Shown here piece by piece: positions 8,161-17,665 of a DNA stretch of 64,000 nucleotides. This DNA comes from JAWKOK01 sp963698255 (GTDB taxonomy: Bacteria > Chloroflexota > Anaerolineae > Caldilineales > Caldilineaceae), in contig CAVOQD010000008.1 in the NCBI GenBank assembly GCA_963698255.1, positions 186,001-250,000 on the forward strand. Direction: 5' to 3'. A program made the position numbers and the translations under genes. The notes below the pieces were generated by a model. The model searched no databases. It was not told the origin of the DNA and was given only the letters and a program-made list of their open reading frames with translations. Each line of letters opens with the position of its first letter. Within the stretch, counting starts at the first letter, position 1.

Positions 8161-9355
8161 CTATCGGGTAGGATACTTGCCTTCCTCCACGATCCGCTTG
8201 TTCAGTTCGGCCAGGTAGAGGTCTTCATCCACGGGCAGTTCGACCTCTTTGCCCAGCCAACTGGAAAGCAGGATGGCGTTGGCGATCGCGACACCGTTGA
8301 TGCCGTCCGCGCCGGGCGCAATCAACGGCGTGCCGTCCAGGATATTGGCGGCAAAGTTTTCCAGCACGGCCAGATGCTGCATGCCCCAGCCGCCCTTTGC
8401 CCTCGATTGTCTCGGTCGTATAGAGCTCGTCGAGATTGCCGCCCTGCACAATCTTGCCGACTTCCTGCATGGTCATCGTGGCATTCATCACGTCTTCGGA
8501 CTGTTTCAGGCGGGTGACGGTCGCCACTTTGCTGTCCTCCACGACGATCTTGCCGCCATCCAGATCGATCTCCAGCCGATCGGTGCCGAGCACATCATGC
8601 GTGCTGGTCACGAGTACACCGGTCGCTCCGTTGCCATAGTCGGCTACGACGGTGACATCGTTGTCGACGACGATGTCGCGGTGCGCGCCGAAGATGATCT
8701 TCGATGTGATCGTCTTTGGCATCCCGCACATCCACTGCCACAGGTCCAGTTGGTGGGGCGCCTGATTGACCAGCACGCCGCCGCCTTCGGCGCCCCAGGT
8801 CGCGCGCCATGTGCTCGAATCATAGTAGCTCTGCGGACGCCACCAAGAGTTGATGATCCAGTTGCTGCGACGAATGTTGCCCAGTTCGCCCGATACGATG
8901 ATCTCTCGTAGCCGCTGGTAGAGATTGTTGGTCCGCTGGTTGAACATGATTGCAAAGGTGAGATCGGGCTTGGTCGCCGCGAATTCGTTCATTTCTCGGA
9001 CTTGCTTGGTGTAGACGCCGGCCGGCTTCTCGACCAGCGTATGTACGCCGTGATCCAGCGCGAAAATTGCAATTTCGGGGTGCAGGTAGTGGGGAACGGT
9101 AATCACAACGGCGTCAACCTTGCCGCTGGTCACCAGTTCCTGCCAGTCCCGGAAAAAGGGAGTATCCGGGAAGTTCTCGGCGCATCGGGCTTCTACGGCG
9201 GGATCGATATCGCACAGCGCGCCGACTTCGATCGTTTCGGACTCGACCCCGCTGGCCTGCATGCCAGGGAAGCCGGCTTTTCCTGTCAGCAGGTTCGAAT
9301 AAAATCCGCCCTGCACGCCGACGCCAATGATGCCCAGTTTGACTCTACTCATCAC
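8161..9355 (-). CDS. Gfo/Idh/MocA family NAD(P)-dependent oxidoreductase (frameshifted)
   Basis: About 397 aa once one shift is repaired. N-terminal Rossmann motif LGIIGVGVQGGFYS (7-20), then the family's VEKPAG motif with the catalytic-site Lys, and NQAPHQLDLWQWM with the conserved HxxD. Near 8394 an AAAGGGCGG run carries one base too many; the downstream frame continues smoothly to VEEGKYPTR, so the gene is probably intact in reality. Oxidises or reduces a sugar or inositol, and with the neighbouring isomerase suggests a cyclitol/sugar pathway. Confidence 0.82.
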
Positions 9356-10269
9356 TTTTTCTCCTTATTTTTTGGTGCTTGAGTTCGATGATTCAGGTTG
9401 ATATCAGATCTGCGATTTTTGTGAAACGAGTAACGATTCAGGTCGCTGTGCAAATGGACCGCGGATGAGGCGGATAGCCGCGGATAAAATCCGAACAAAT
9501 CCGGTTTAGTCTGCCCAATTCGCCTAATCAGCGGTCAATCAATATCTGGATACAATAACAACCCGCCGATGTTCTGCCCCCTGAGTCGACTGCACGTCAA
9601 AAACGCGTCGAAACCTCTGCGCTCGACGTTTGGTCTGACGATGTCATCTCGTTCTCCTGATGGCGATCGGGTGGGTACGGGAATGGTCCGGAAGGCAAAA
9701 AGCGCCGCTGCCATGCCCAAGTATCGAACCAACGGGCGAAGTTGTCAATAGTCTGTGTCGTTGCCAAACGTCTCGTTCATCAATACGCTCTCTACTTTTC
9801 TCACAGTCAGGTTGCTGGTATGGGTAATCAGATGAGATCAGGTTTGATCCAGCGAGCGAGGCTGTCAATGCCGAAGTAGCTGCTCGTGACAGGTTGTTGC
9901 CGTGGACCGTCCGTTCTGTGACGATGTTTCTCTGCCTGGAGTTCAACACCAGAACCTAGAGTACGCCCCGTTTATGTTATTCATATCTTCTCAAAAATAT
10001 CGGCATGCAATGGAGTCAAGTTGTCGACGCCCAAGCATTTGGTCGTTTCCAATACGCCGCTCTTGCGCCTAAGCAGCGTAGGGCGCAAGTTGAGCCAGTG
10101 CTCGGCTTATGGGATACAGTACTGTCGCAGAACCCTCTTCCCGTCGGCCATGGCGCTTTGCGCCCACTACGTGAACGGAATGACGAAGCGTAGACAACCG
10201 ATTACTTCGTTCGATTATGTCATTGATTTTCAAAACCAACAATCGCAAGCACAGGACAAGGGGCACAAG
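9356..10269. other. Gene-poor interval with family C repeat and degenerate repeats
   Basis: No credible CDS in about 900 bp. A family C palindrome (GGACCGCGGATGAGGCGG ... CGCCTAATCAGCGGTC) spans about 9449-9538. The stretch 9585-9720 is a diverged relative of 20180-20340 (both contain GACTGC-CGTCAAAAACG and AATGGTCCGG-like words). Around 10150-10180 a GGCGCTTTGCGCCCACTACG word recurs at about 34047. Likely the promoter region of the LPMO gene as well, but no convincing promoter was found. Confidence 0.6.
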
Positions 10270-11439
10270 ATGTTGCAAAGAATATGGATTGCGATCCTAG
10301 CGCTTGCCGTTGTCTTTCTTTGGACCACAGAGCACGCACAGGCGCATGGTTCGATGGAGGATCCGATCAGCCGCGTCTACAATTGTTATCTGGAAGGACC
10401 GGAGAGTCCCGTGTCCGCGGCCTGTCAGGCAGCCGTGGCATTGAGCGGCCCGCAACACCTGTACGACTGGAACGCGATCAACCAACTCCCCAATGGGAAT
10501 CATCAAGCGTTTGTGCCGGATGGGCAATTGTGCAGCGGCGGCAAGGCAAGCCATGCCGGGCAGGATCTGGCGCGCGATGATTGGCCCTCGCAGCCCATTG
10601 CACCGGATGCCAACGGCAACTTCGAATTTGTCTATCGCGCCACCGCACCCCATTCGACGCGCTACTTCGACTTCTATGTGACCAAGGACGGCTATGATCC
10701 CACCGAACCCCTGGCTTGGTCTGATCTGGAGGCCGCCCCCTTCTGCACCATCACGAGCGTCACGCTGGAGGATGGACGCTATCGGATGAACTGTGCGTTG
10801 CCCCAGGGCAAAGACGGCAAACATCTCATCTACAGCGTCTGGCAACGCGATGACAGTGCCGAGGCCTTCTATGCCTGTATCGATGTTGAGTTTGGCGACG
10901 ATACGCCCAGCCCCAGCAGCACACCCCAACCACCGGCTACCCCGACACCGGCCACCCCGACACCGGCCACCCCGACACCGGCCACGGCCACGCCAACGGT
11001 AATCGCACCGCCCACTGCCACACCGGAGCCGTCTGGCGATCTTTGCCAGGTAGACTACGTGATTACCACCGATTGGAACAGCGGCTTCAACGCCGATGTG
11101 ACCATCACAAACCCAGGCACAGCACCCATAAACGGCTGGACATTGACGTGGACCTTCCCCGGCAACCAGATGATCTCCACACTGTGGAACGGGAGCCATA
11201 GCCAGAGTGGCGCAGCGGTCTCTGTGACCAACGCCAGTTGGACCGCTACGATTCCGGCCAATGACGGCAGCGTTACAGTCGGCTTTGGGGCTTCGTACAG
11301 TGGGGCTAACACACCGTCGACTGATTTTGCGCTGAATGGGGTGGACTGCACCGGCAGTGGCCCGACAGATCCGGCTACTGGTGATCGGCCGCAGGAACGC
11401 AATCGCCTGTACCTGCCTCTGTTGACACAGACCAGGTGA
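10270..11439 (+). CDS. Secreted AA10 lytic polysaccharide monooxygenase with C-terminal CBM2
   Basis: Copper monooxygenase cleaving crystalline chitin or cellulose, acting outside the cell. 389 aa: signal peptide 1-25 ending AQA, so the mature protein begins with His26 (HGSMEDP), as the copper histidine brace requires; second brace His is His95 in KASHAG. AA10 domain to about 215, a Thr-Pro linker of ATPTP repeats (about 217-257), then a cellulose-binding CBM2 (about 262-362, with the Trp-containing NGWTLTW and DWNSGFN motifs). The tail RLYLPLL resembles C-termini common on secreted Chloroflexota proteins. ATG 10270 follows AAGGGG. Standing alone, with no other glycoside hydrolase nearby. Confidence 0.9.
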   Translation: MLQRIWIAILALAVVFLWTTEHAQAHGSMEDPISRVYNCYLEGPESPVSAACQAAVALSGPQHLYDWNAINQLPNGNHQAFVPDGQLCSGGKASHAGQDLARDDWPSQPIAPDANGNFEFVYRATAPHSTRYFDFYVTKDGYDPTEPLAWSDLEAAPFCTITSVTLEDGRYRMNCALPQGKDGKHLIYSVWQRDDSAEAFYACIDVEFGDDTPSPSSTPQPPATPTPATPTPATPTPATATPTVIAPPTATPEPSGDLCQVDYVITTDWNSGFNADVTITNPGTAPINGWTLTWTFPGNQMISTLWNGSHSQSGAAVSVTNASWTATIPANDGSVTVGFGASYSGANTPSTDFALNGVDCTGSGPTDPATGDRPQERNRLYLPLLTQTR

Positions 11440-11936
11440 CCCAGAAACAGAATAGCAGGAGCTGGTTTCGGCAAAGTCGGCTCTATCGGCTGCGCCGGAC
11501 AGCCGAGTAAGCTACCGGACAAGAGGCGTGGCACGATTTTGTCGGCGACTTCCCGACCGGGCGCAGCGGCACGGCCTTGCCCTGCGAAAGCAGTGCCATG
11601 CACGAGTTTGGCGGTAGTTTCGGGGGCTAGTCTTTGGTGGCCGCGTGTTGGTTGCGGTAGAGCGCGGCGCGTTTGAAGAAGTGTTTGCTAGCGTTATTGC
11701 CAGCTAGGGGCAATGGGTGGTGCCGAGTTGTTGACACTGTCTGAGATGGGGTTTCTGACTGGCTAACGCCAAAACCAGTTGCCCAGGCCGGCGTGACCGA
11801 TAAGGTCCACCGACAGAAGGCTTTCCATGACGGCAATGAATGCCGAAATAGCGCGATCCCCCTGGATCAACTGCAATGGATGTTCGGTGGAGGCTTTCTT
11901 GCACTGCCGAAATAGAAAAGACAGTCCACCAACGGG
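11440..11936. other. Intergenic interval, no supported gene
   Basis: Around 11570-11605 a GGCACGGCCTTGCCCTGCGA...AGTGCCATG word resembles stretches near 14415 and 20405 (interspersed repeat). Minus-strand frames between 11630 and 11840 have a protein-like end (KHFFKRAALYRNQHAATKD) but no recognised domain; they may be the tail of a degraded gene. Confidence 0.4.
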
Positions 11937-12308
11937 TTACGCAGGCGCCAGCAAAGCTAAATCGTAGATTGTTGCAATCAGTACACTCTCGGATAACGAT
12001 GGCGTATAGGTTGATACAGCCAAAATACCAGAGAGCGGTTTCTTCAAAAGAATCCCTAGGACAGTCTCCCGAAGAGCATTCGAAAGATCTTGTAACCCTG
12101 TGAGCGGAAAACTTCGCAATCCTGCCTCTGTTTTATGGGCCAAGATCGAATAGTTGAAAATGGATAGGCTAACGGCATACTGCTTTTGCTTATTGATGCG
12201 CAGCAGAATATTGTCATTTAGCTCGATCCCCGTTGCCGACTCGCCTGGAAAAAATGAAATGGTAAGCGTATCGCTTATTTCATCGTAGTTGAAAATTGGT
12301 TCACTCAT
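11937..12308 (-). CDS. DUF2283-like small protein
   Basis: 123 aa. The N-terminus FNYDEISDTLTISFFPGESA follows the DUF2283 pattern (YDxxxDxLyixf), a small beta-rich fold of unknown function that often sits beside toxin or nuclease genes. The last 60 residues have no recognised domain. Two bases upstream, another minus-strand frame ends (12313), which looks like the remnant of a partner gene. Confidence 0.6.
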   Translation of the reverse strand: MSEPIFNYDEISDTLTISFFPGESATGIELNDNILLRINKQKQYAVSLSIFNYSILAHKTEAGLRSFPLTGLQDLSNALRETVLGILLKKPLSGILAVSTYTPSLSESVLIATIYDLALLAPA

Positions 12309-12312
12309 CGTC

Positions 12313-12459
12313 TTATCCTATCTGTTTCTGATACGCTGTGACAATGTAATTGTTGGGTTCGGGATGACCATCTCTCCCTTCACGAAATCGGCTCAACACA
12401 ATGGCAACGATATGGGTATTGTCATCATCCAGAGAATCAAATGCCTTGCTATTATGATG
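12313..12459 (-). pseudogene. C-terminal remnant of a small protein upstream of the DUF2283 gene
   Basis: A 48-codon open stretch bounded upstream by an in-frame TGA. It contains SLDDDNTHIVAIVLSRFRE and then NNYIVTAYQKQIG before a stop two bases from the DUF2283 ATG region. The charged HIVAIVLSRFREG stretch is reminiscent of small RNase-like toxin C-termini, but no family can be assigned with confidence. Spacing suggests an old two-gene operon. Confidence 0.35.
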
Positions 12460-12552
12460 TCACTCTTCATCTGGAAGCTCCTGATGGAGATCGGGTTGGT
12501 TGAATGTCTGGATGGTTGGCGACCATGCACTGCCAAACGATGCACTTACTAT

Positions 12553-12612
12553 CGATCCGACCGACAAAGATGTCAACGCCAAATTCATCCCTCTGTCAAG
12601 TCACTTTTTCGG
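12553..12612 (-). repeat. Promoter-like interspersed repeat, copy of 17092-17152
   Basis: On the minus strand it reads CTTGACAGAGGGATGAATTTGGCG and then TTGACATCTTTGTCGG. The same order of two TTGACA boxes occurs at 17092-17152 just upstream of the glycyl radical enzyme gene; a shorter related piece lies near 20330-20355. Confidence 0.6.
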
Positions 12613-13054
12613 TGTTGGGCGAAGGCGTCTGAATTGTTACACGATCAGATTGTTGGTTTCGGCGAACGGAAAAGAACAAACCTATCACTATCGCCAATCG
12701 TTGAGCCAACGCACCTGGCCGGGCCAATCGGATGCGTCGGTCTCGGTCAGCATCTTGTCCAGTGCTGCAATCAACTCGTTCTTGACCAATGGGTGTCCAG
12801 CCTATTTGGTGCGCCAACACGATGCCGCCATGGTCCGGGCAGGTCTGCGCCAAGCGCATAAAATCACTGATATTGTGGACCAGCATACTACGTCCACGGG
12901 CTGACGCTTCCGGCAACTGGCGTTTGTCGCCGGTATCCAGCGCCATCCACTCGTTGGGCGTACGCGAAACATCGTGGCCCAGCGTCTGCAATGTCCTCTG
13001 CACAGCACGCATGGAGGCATCGGCACCCAGAAACAATCGGGGATGGCTTTGCAT
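12596..13054 (-). CDS. DUF5615-family PIN-like protein (possibly degraded)
   Basis: 152 aa. The first about 95 residues match the DUF5615 pattern: LGADASMRAVQRTLQTLGHDV, then ASARGRSMLVHNISDFMRLA and HGGIVLAHQ, with the acidic positions (ADAS, DTGD, NISDF) of PIN-like nucleases. Family members are usually toxin-like partners of small DUF433 antitoxins. No such partner is adjacent. The C-terminal 50 residues look like non-family read-through into the repeat at 12553-12612, so the real protein may end earlier or be decayed. Starts only 7 bp from the divergent TetR promoter. Confidence 0.55.
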   Translation of the reverse strand: MQSHPRLFLGADASMRAVQRTLQTLGHDVSRTPNEWMALDTGDKRQLPEASARGRSMLVHNISDFMRLAQTCPDHGGIVLAHQIGWTPIGQERVDCSTGQDADRDRRIRLARPGALAQRLAIVIGLFFSVRRNQQSDRVTIQTPSPNTEKVT

Positions 13055-13060
13055 TCATGC

Positions 13061-13105
13061 TTGACAAATTTTTGCTCTTACTTATACTTGTAAGTAAGTA
13101 CTTAC
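13061..13105 (+). promoter_or_regulatory. Sigma-70-type promoter with palindromic TetR operator
   Basis: TTGACA (13061-13066), 17-bp spacer, TATACT (13084-13089). Directly after the -10 lies GTAAGTACTTAC (13094-13105), a perfect 12-bp palindrome within a longer TAAGTA repeat. This is the position expected for an autorepressor site of the TetR gene that starts at 13132. Confidence 0.8.
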
Positions 13106-13131
13106 ATCAGAAATTTTTATCACAGGATATT

Positions 13132-13722
13132 ATGCCTCCTTCCAAAAAGAATGCCCGACAACGTATCCTTGAATCTGCTGCAGAGTCGTTTCAATCGATG
13201 GGCTACGCCAGAACCACTACCCAAGCGATTGCAACGAGTGCTGGTGTCGCTGAAGTGACCCTGTTTCGTCAATTTGGTGATAAGCAGAAACTCTTTCAGG
13301 CGGTTGTCCAGCAGATCGGCGGTGGACCCAACTTAGAATTGGTTGAAGCAAAGCTCACCTATGATCTGGAAACGGATTTGCGCTTTATCAGCCATCATAT
13401 TCTGCATTTCTTCCTTGCCCAGAAGGATGCGATCCGCATGTTGATGTTTGAATCCATCCATTTCCCAGAGATGAAGGCGGCCTTGGCTCAAAACCCGAGC
13501 GGTATGATCAAATTGCTGGTGCGCTATTTCGAAAAGCAACGTGACGATGGCCAAGTGCAGGTAGCCGATCCGCAAGTCACGGCGCAGGCATTTATGAGCA
13601 TGATCTTTGGCTATGCCATCGGCATGCATCCTGTCGGGGATCTGTTGCCGGCTGAAATTCCCGTCGACAAAATGACCGCTGAATTTGTGCGTATCTTCCT
13701 GGCGGGGCTAAGAAATCATTAA
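13132..13722 (+). CDS. TetR family transcriptional regulator
   Basis: 196 aa. N-terminal HTH: RQRILESAAESFQSMGYARTTTQAIATSAGVAEVTLFRQFGDKQKLF (split here as one continuous TetR_N domain, residues 8-55), then an all-helical ligand domain that fits no specific subfamily. ATG 13132 was chosen because it follows the promoter and operator and places the HTH at residue 8; the longer frame begins inside the divergent gene. Probably represses itself and the HXXEE membrane protein gene 60 bp downstream. Confidence 0.88.
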   Translation: MPPSKKNARQRILESAAESFQSMGYARTTTQAIATSAGVAEVTLFRQFGDKQKLFQAVVQQIGGGPNLELVEAKLTYDLETDLRFISHHILHFFLAQKDAIRMLMFESIHFPEMKAALAQNPSGMIKLLVRYFEKQRDDGQVQVADPQVTAQAFMSMIFGYAIGMHPVGDLLPAEIPVDKMTAEFVRIFLAGLRNH

Positions 13723-13729
13723 CCAAAAA

Positions 13730-13767
13730 AGACTCCATTGCAAAGAGCGCTTTTTGCAGTGGACTCA
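13730..13767. repeat. 38-bp hairpin made of family B terminal repeats
   Basis: GACTCCATTGCAAAG and CTTTTTGCAGTGGACTC face each other with almost no interior. The arms match the termini of the family B elements at 14519, 33866 and 39980, so this is either a minimal member or an internal-deletion product. No clear target duplication. It lies between tetR and the HXXEE gene and could attenuate transcription. Confidence 0.7.
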
Positions 13768-13782
13768 AGAAAGGAAAATAAC

Positions 13783-14394
13783 ATGACGCTAAAGGAATAT
13801 TTTGCTTGGCTCAAACGAGATTGGGCAAAAGCGGGTTTTCTTATCTCTATCTTCCTCTTTGTCTTTCTCTTTGCCTTCGTCAGAGGTATAGACTTCGTCC
13901 TTTTCTTATTGCTTTTGCAAACACCCCTCTACATGCTGCACGAAACCGAAGAATATGTTTTCCCTGGTGGGTTCGGAAAATTCTTTAATATGGAGATCAT
14001 GAAATTCGATACTGCAGACAAACCGCTCGACGAGAATTTTATCTTCTATCTCAACATCATCTTGGTCTGGATCATCTTACCGGTTTTTGGCTTGCTTTCT
14101 ATCCAAAATTATGGATATGGTCTTTGGCTTCCATATTTTTCGTTTTTTGCGGGTCTTGCGCATATTGGCCTGGGAATCAAAGCCCGCAAACTCTACAATC
14201 CCGGCTTAATTGTCAGCCTGCTCTTGAATATCCCTGTGGGGGCATGGTCGGTCTTCTATCTGGTGAATCAGGGTGTTCTCCCAAATATTTTTCTAAATCC
14301 TCATTTTGCTGTCGGACTTGGCGTCAACCTGGCGCTTCCCGCAATCGGATTCGTGGTCTATAAAAAACATCTCCGAGAACTTGCTGCCGCCTGA
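13783..14394 (+). CDS. HXXEE domain integral membrane protein
   Basis: 203 aa with five or six TM helices. The eponymous HxxEE motif is in YMLHETEEYVFPGGF (about 55-69). The family is uncharacterised. ATG 13783 is preceded by AAGGAAAATAAC. Downstream of and co-directional with tetR, so it is the likely regulated target; such pairs sometimes mediate stress or drug response, but nothing here shows a substrate. Confidence 0.75.
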   Translation: MTLKEYFAWLKRDWAKAGFLISIFLFVFLFAFVRGIDFVLFLLLLQTPLYMLHETEEYVFPGGFGKFFNMEIMKFDTADKPLDENFIFYLNIILVWIILPVFGLLSIQNYGYGLWLPYFSFFAGLAHIGLGIKARKLYNPGLIVSLLLNIPVGAWSVFYLVNQGVLPNIFLNPHFAVGLGVNLALPAIGFVVYKKHLRELAAA

Positions 14395-14417
14395 TTTGCA
14401 TATCCAATTCCGCTTTG

Positions 14418-14500
14418 CCCTGCGAGAGCAGTGCCTGGCGCCAACTCGGCGACGGTACTCACCGAATCTTTCAGGTTGTTTGCCCTTGGGCCAATGCAGG
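14418..14500. repeat. Interspersed repeat (CTTTGCCCTG...GGCGCCAACTCGGCG)
   Basis: The words TGCCCTG, AGTGCCTGGCGCCAACTCGG and TCACCGAATCTTTC occur in the same order near 20405-20480 and partly near 11574-11605. The function is unknown; each copy abuts a palindromic element. Confidence 0.6.
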
Positions 14501-14518
14501 GCGATATTTGTTCACGAA

Positions 14519-14682
14519 GGAGTCTTCTACAAGAACTAAAATTTGCCACAGATTTACACAGATCAGGACCTGATTTTCACAGATGTCTTACAGATGTCCA
14601 GAGGTATTCCAGTACCATCTGTGTCTTATCCTTTTTCATTTGTGTGAATCTGTGGCGAAAAAGGCTTGTTGCAGTGGGCTCA
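14519..14682. mobile_element. MITE-like palindromic element, family B (copy 1)
   Basis: 164 bp between CGAA (14515-14518) and CGAA (14683-14686), a 4-bp target duplication. The right terminus, read inward, is TGAGCCCACTGCAACAAG, matching the termini of copies at 33866 and 39980; the left terminus is degraded (GGAGTCTTCTACAAGAA). Interior arms both carry a GCCACAGATT-ACACA word, so nearly the whole element folds on itself. No ORF. Confidence 0.75.
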
Positions 14683-14766
14683 CGAAGGGTCATGAACTTA
14701 CCCAAAGGTCAGCGTTCTTCGTGTTTCTTTGTGCACTTCGTGGATCATTCTTTTTTCGGATTCGCC

Positions 14767-17023
14767 TTATTGCCCGATAGCAGCGAAATGTTCTGTGCGG
14801 GCAATAATTTCGTCCTGAATGCTTGTCTGCAAGTCGTTAAAATACGCACTGAACCCGGATACCCGGACCACCAAATCCTGATAGCGTTCCGGGTATTTTT
14901 GAGCATCTATCAGGGTTTTACGATCGACTACATTAAACTGGACTTCCATGCCGCCCAGGGCAAAATAGGTGTCCACCAGGTGCTTGAGCGCGTTTCTGTG
15001 ATGATCTGTCGCAAAAAATGACGGATGAAACTTGATATCCAGCACCATGCCGTTGCCGAAGAGACGATGATCCAGTTTTGTCACCGAAGACATGAGCGCT
15101 GTCGGGCCACTGCGGTCGGCTCCCTGCGTTGAAGAAAGGGCGTTGCTCAAGGCGACGCCTGCCAACCGGCCATCCGGAAGAGCGCCGGTTTTCTCGCCCA
15201 TTGGGCCATGAGCACTGACGGTGTAGAGACCGGCCTGGTAGCGGCCGCCCCGGTCGTTCGAATATTTGCTCACTTCCTGACAGAAAAAGTGGGTGAGTTC
15301 GTTCATCAGTTCATCGGGTTCGTCTTTATCGTTTCCAAATTTGGGATACGCATGCAGCAATCTCTGGCGGACAGCTTCTTGCGCGCTGAAGTTTTCTCTG
15401 AGCAGCGTGCCCAGTTGCGGCAGCGTCATGGCCCGTTCTTCAAAAACGCACTCTTTGATCGCAGTCAAGGAATCGACGGTACTCGCCATGCCACACCCGT
15501 TGATGGTGGAAAAATTGTACACGGTTCCGCCGTCGGTGACATCCTTTTCCAAACAACCTTCCATGGTGAGCGAAAGAAAGGGATAGGGCCAATGCTCGGC
15601 AAAATTCTTCTCCATGATATTGGTTGCCTTGACGGCTAACTCGATACAATGCGCAAGTTCCTCCTTGTACCAGGCATAAAAATCCTCAAAATTCTGGATT
15701 CTCTCCAGGTTCCTCGGCTGTTTCAAAGGAATGGATTCCCCCGTCAGCGGACATACGCCACCATGCAGCATCAGTTCCAACAATTTTGCCCAATTCAGAC
15801 GAAATGCCTCAGTATGGTTGAATTCCTTTCCCGGTGTCGCAGGCTCTACACAGCCGATGATGCCGAATTTCCAGGCATCCTCTGCTGATATTCCTTTGCG
15901 CTTCTGGGAATTGATAATGATCTCCTCATTGAAAAGCGCAGGAAAGCCGAGACCTTCCTCAATCAACAGTAGGATTTCCGCCCAGAATTTTTCAGGGAGG
16001 CCGGAATGACAACGAACCGAGAGCAATGGTTGATCGGTTCGTAACTTTCGGGATGCCCGAAGACACATCGTGGAGATGTCATTTGTCATATCCCGACCTG
16101 TGGCGTCCGAACCGCCAATCACAACATTTTGGATAACTACTGCGGTGACCGTTAAATTTTATCCAGAGGGCATCAATCAGTTCAGCGGCTTCTTCTCGGG
16201 AGAGTCGACCGTGTTTCAGATCGTGCTCATAGAAAGGCAAGAGCATCTCATCCAACCGTCCTATGGAAATAGACCCGGATTGATGTTCGATGCAGAGGAT
16301 TTCATGGGTCAACCAGAGGAGTTGAACCGCCTCAAAAAAATTGCTCGGTTTTTCTGTGGCGATACGAGAACAGGCATGGCTTATGTTGAGGAGTTGGTGT
16401 GCGTATGTGTGAGAAGTAGTGGATTCGCTCAGACTTTTGGCCTTCTCGGCATATCGGAGAATATAACTGGTGGCGGCTTCACCGACAAGTATCCCGGCCC
16501 TCACAGAGTCGGCGGCCTCGTTGGAGGCGCTGTCAAGTGCTTGCCGATATGTTTGCACGATCTGGCCCCAGCCATCCTGGAGAACCCGATGATAACCGGC
16601 AATGACATGACCGCCGGGTGATCCGCGACTAAACAATTGCAGGCGACAACGCTTCTGAAAATCCTCAATCAACGCTCGATCCGGATGACCGATCGGCCAT
16701 CCCCTGGTCCTGAGAAGATATTCTACCTCGACGTTGACATTCGCCGGTTTCGTGTACGTATAATCATGGCGCTGAATGTATCCCGCCAGCAATTCATCCT
16801 CTGTCATAGGGATGGCTTTTACGGCGAGAAAGCGCGCGAGTCCCAACGCCGTCCGCACAGTCTGCGGTTCATGCGGATTTTCCTCAAAGACCTGGGCAAA
16901 GGTTTCTCTCCTTTGATGAAAGGTCTCTTCACTATAATTTGTCTTGATTTTCCGTTTCAGCTCTTCCAAACGAGGGCTCAGATGAAGCGCGCCCTTCTGA
17001 CTTGTGCTTGCTGTATGTGGCAT
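14767..17023 (-). CDS. Glycyl radical enzyme (dehydratase-type PFL family), frameshifted
   Basis: Oxygen-sensitive radical enzyme of the pyruvate formate-lyase superfamily, about 750 aa. The C-terminal radical motif is RVSGFSAYF, and the active-site motif is GCVEP (Cys thiyl radical plus Glu), which is typical of glycerol, diol, choline or hydroxyproline lyase/dehydratase members rather than PFL itself (Cys-Cys). The halves overlap near 16140, where one extra C (in GGTCACC) breaks the frame before VVIQNVVIGGSD. Start 17023 was preferred to 17089 because a promoter -10 box ends at 17092. No radical-SAM activating enzyme is seen on either side, although the glycyl radical requires one. Substrate not assigned. 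Confidence 0.82.
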
Positions 17024-17091
17024 TGTAATCGCCGTAGTGTTTGAGTAGTTTGAAATGGTTTTTTTATGTAAATTGCCTATGCTAGCCACTC

Positions 17092-17143
17092 ATTGTCGAT
17101 CCGGCGAGCAAAGATGTCAACGCCAAATTTAGACCTTTGTCAA
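17092..17143 (-). promoter_or_regulatory. Repeat-borne promoter upstream of the glycyl radical enzyme
   Basis: Minus strand: TTGACA (17120-17115), 17-bp spacer, GACAAT (17097-17092). A second TTGACA lies 23 bp further upstream (17143-17138). The block is repeated at 12553-12612, so the promoter was apparently carried here by an interspersed repeat. The predicted start of transcription is inside the longer ORF, which decides the later start codon. Confidence 0.6.
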
Positions 17144-17370
17144 GTCATTTTCCCATGTGATTGAGCGCTCCGGATCACGGCTTGATTCGGCTCAGCGTTC
17201 GGGTGAGTCCGTCTGCCTTTGCCTTTTCGACCGACGCGGCATACCCTGTCCCTGGGCCACCCGACGTAATGACGTCCATCCACGGGCTCGCAGCTCTGGC
17301 CGCATCGGGCAGCAGGCACTTCTGGCTGATACTTGAAGGCGATGAGTTTGCAGCCGGTGTCGAACACGCG

Positions 17371-17665
17371 CTACAGCGAGTAGAAATCGACGACTAGTTT
17401 CTCCTCCACATCTGCGCGGAATCCGTCCACCAAACGCTGATGTGGCTCCGATCTGTTGTAGGCGTCAAGGTCATCCCGCGACGCGAAGGTCATCACGAAA
17501 CCGTGGGTGAATCTGTCTGAATAGCCCTCTGTGATGTTTCGTCCACACTTCAGGGTCAGAAGACCCGGCGTGTTGTCACGAAACTCTCAGGATTGCCGCC
17601 AAGTGCTCGTCAATTCGGTCAATCCCTGGCTTGAATCTGTATAGCAGGATATGTTGTATTTTCAT
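17371..17665 (-). CDS. Stress-responsive A/B barrel (Dabb) domain protein, frameshifted
   Basis: About 97 aa, dimeric alpha-beta barrel family. First part MKIQHILLYRFKPGID, second part EFRDNTPGLLTLKCGRN, then GFVMTFASRDDLDAYN and HQRLVDGFRADVEE, which is the full Dabb pattern (HxVxfk, G.n.s, THgfvm.F....L..Y...P.H). A +1 shift near 17585 joins the halves. The ATG overlaps the DUF4386 stop (ATGA), so the two are translationally coupled. Function unknown. Confidence 0.72.

Noticed and set aside
10925..11000. Tandem repeat CCGGCCACCCCGACA
   Set aside because: It is the Thr-Pro linker of the LPMO gene, so coding rather than a separate element.
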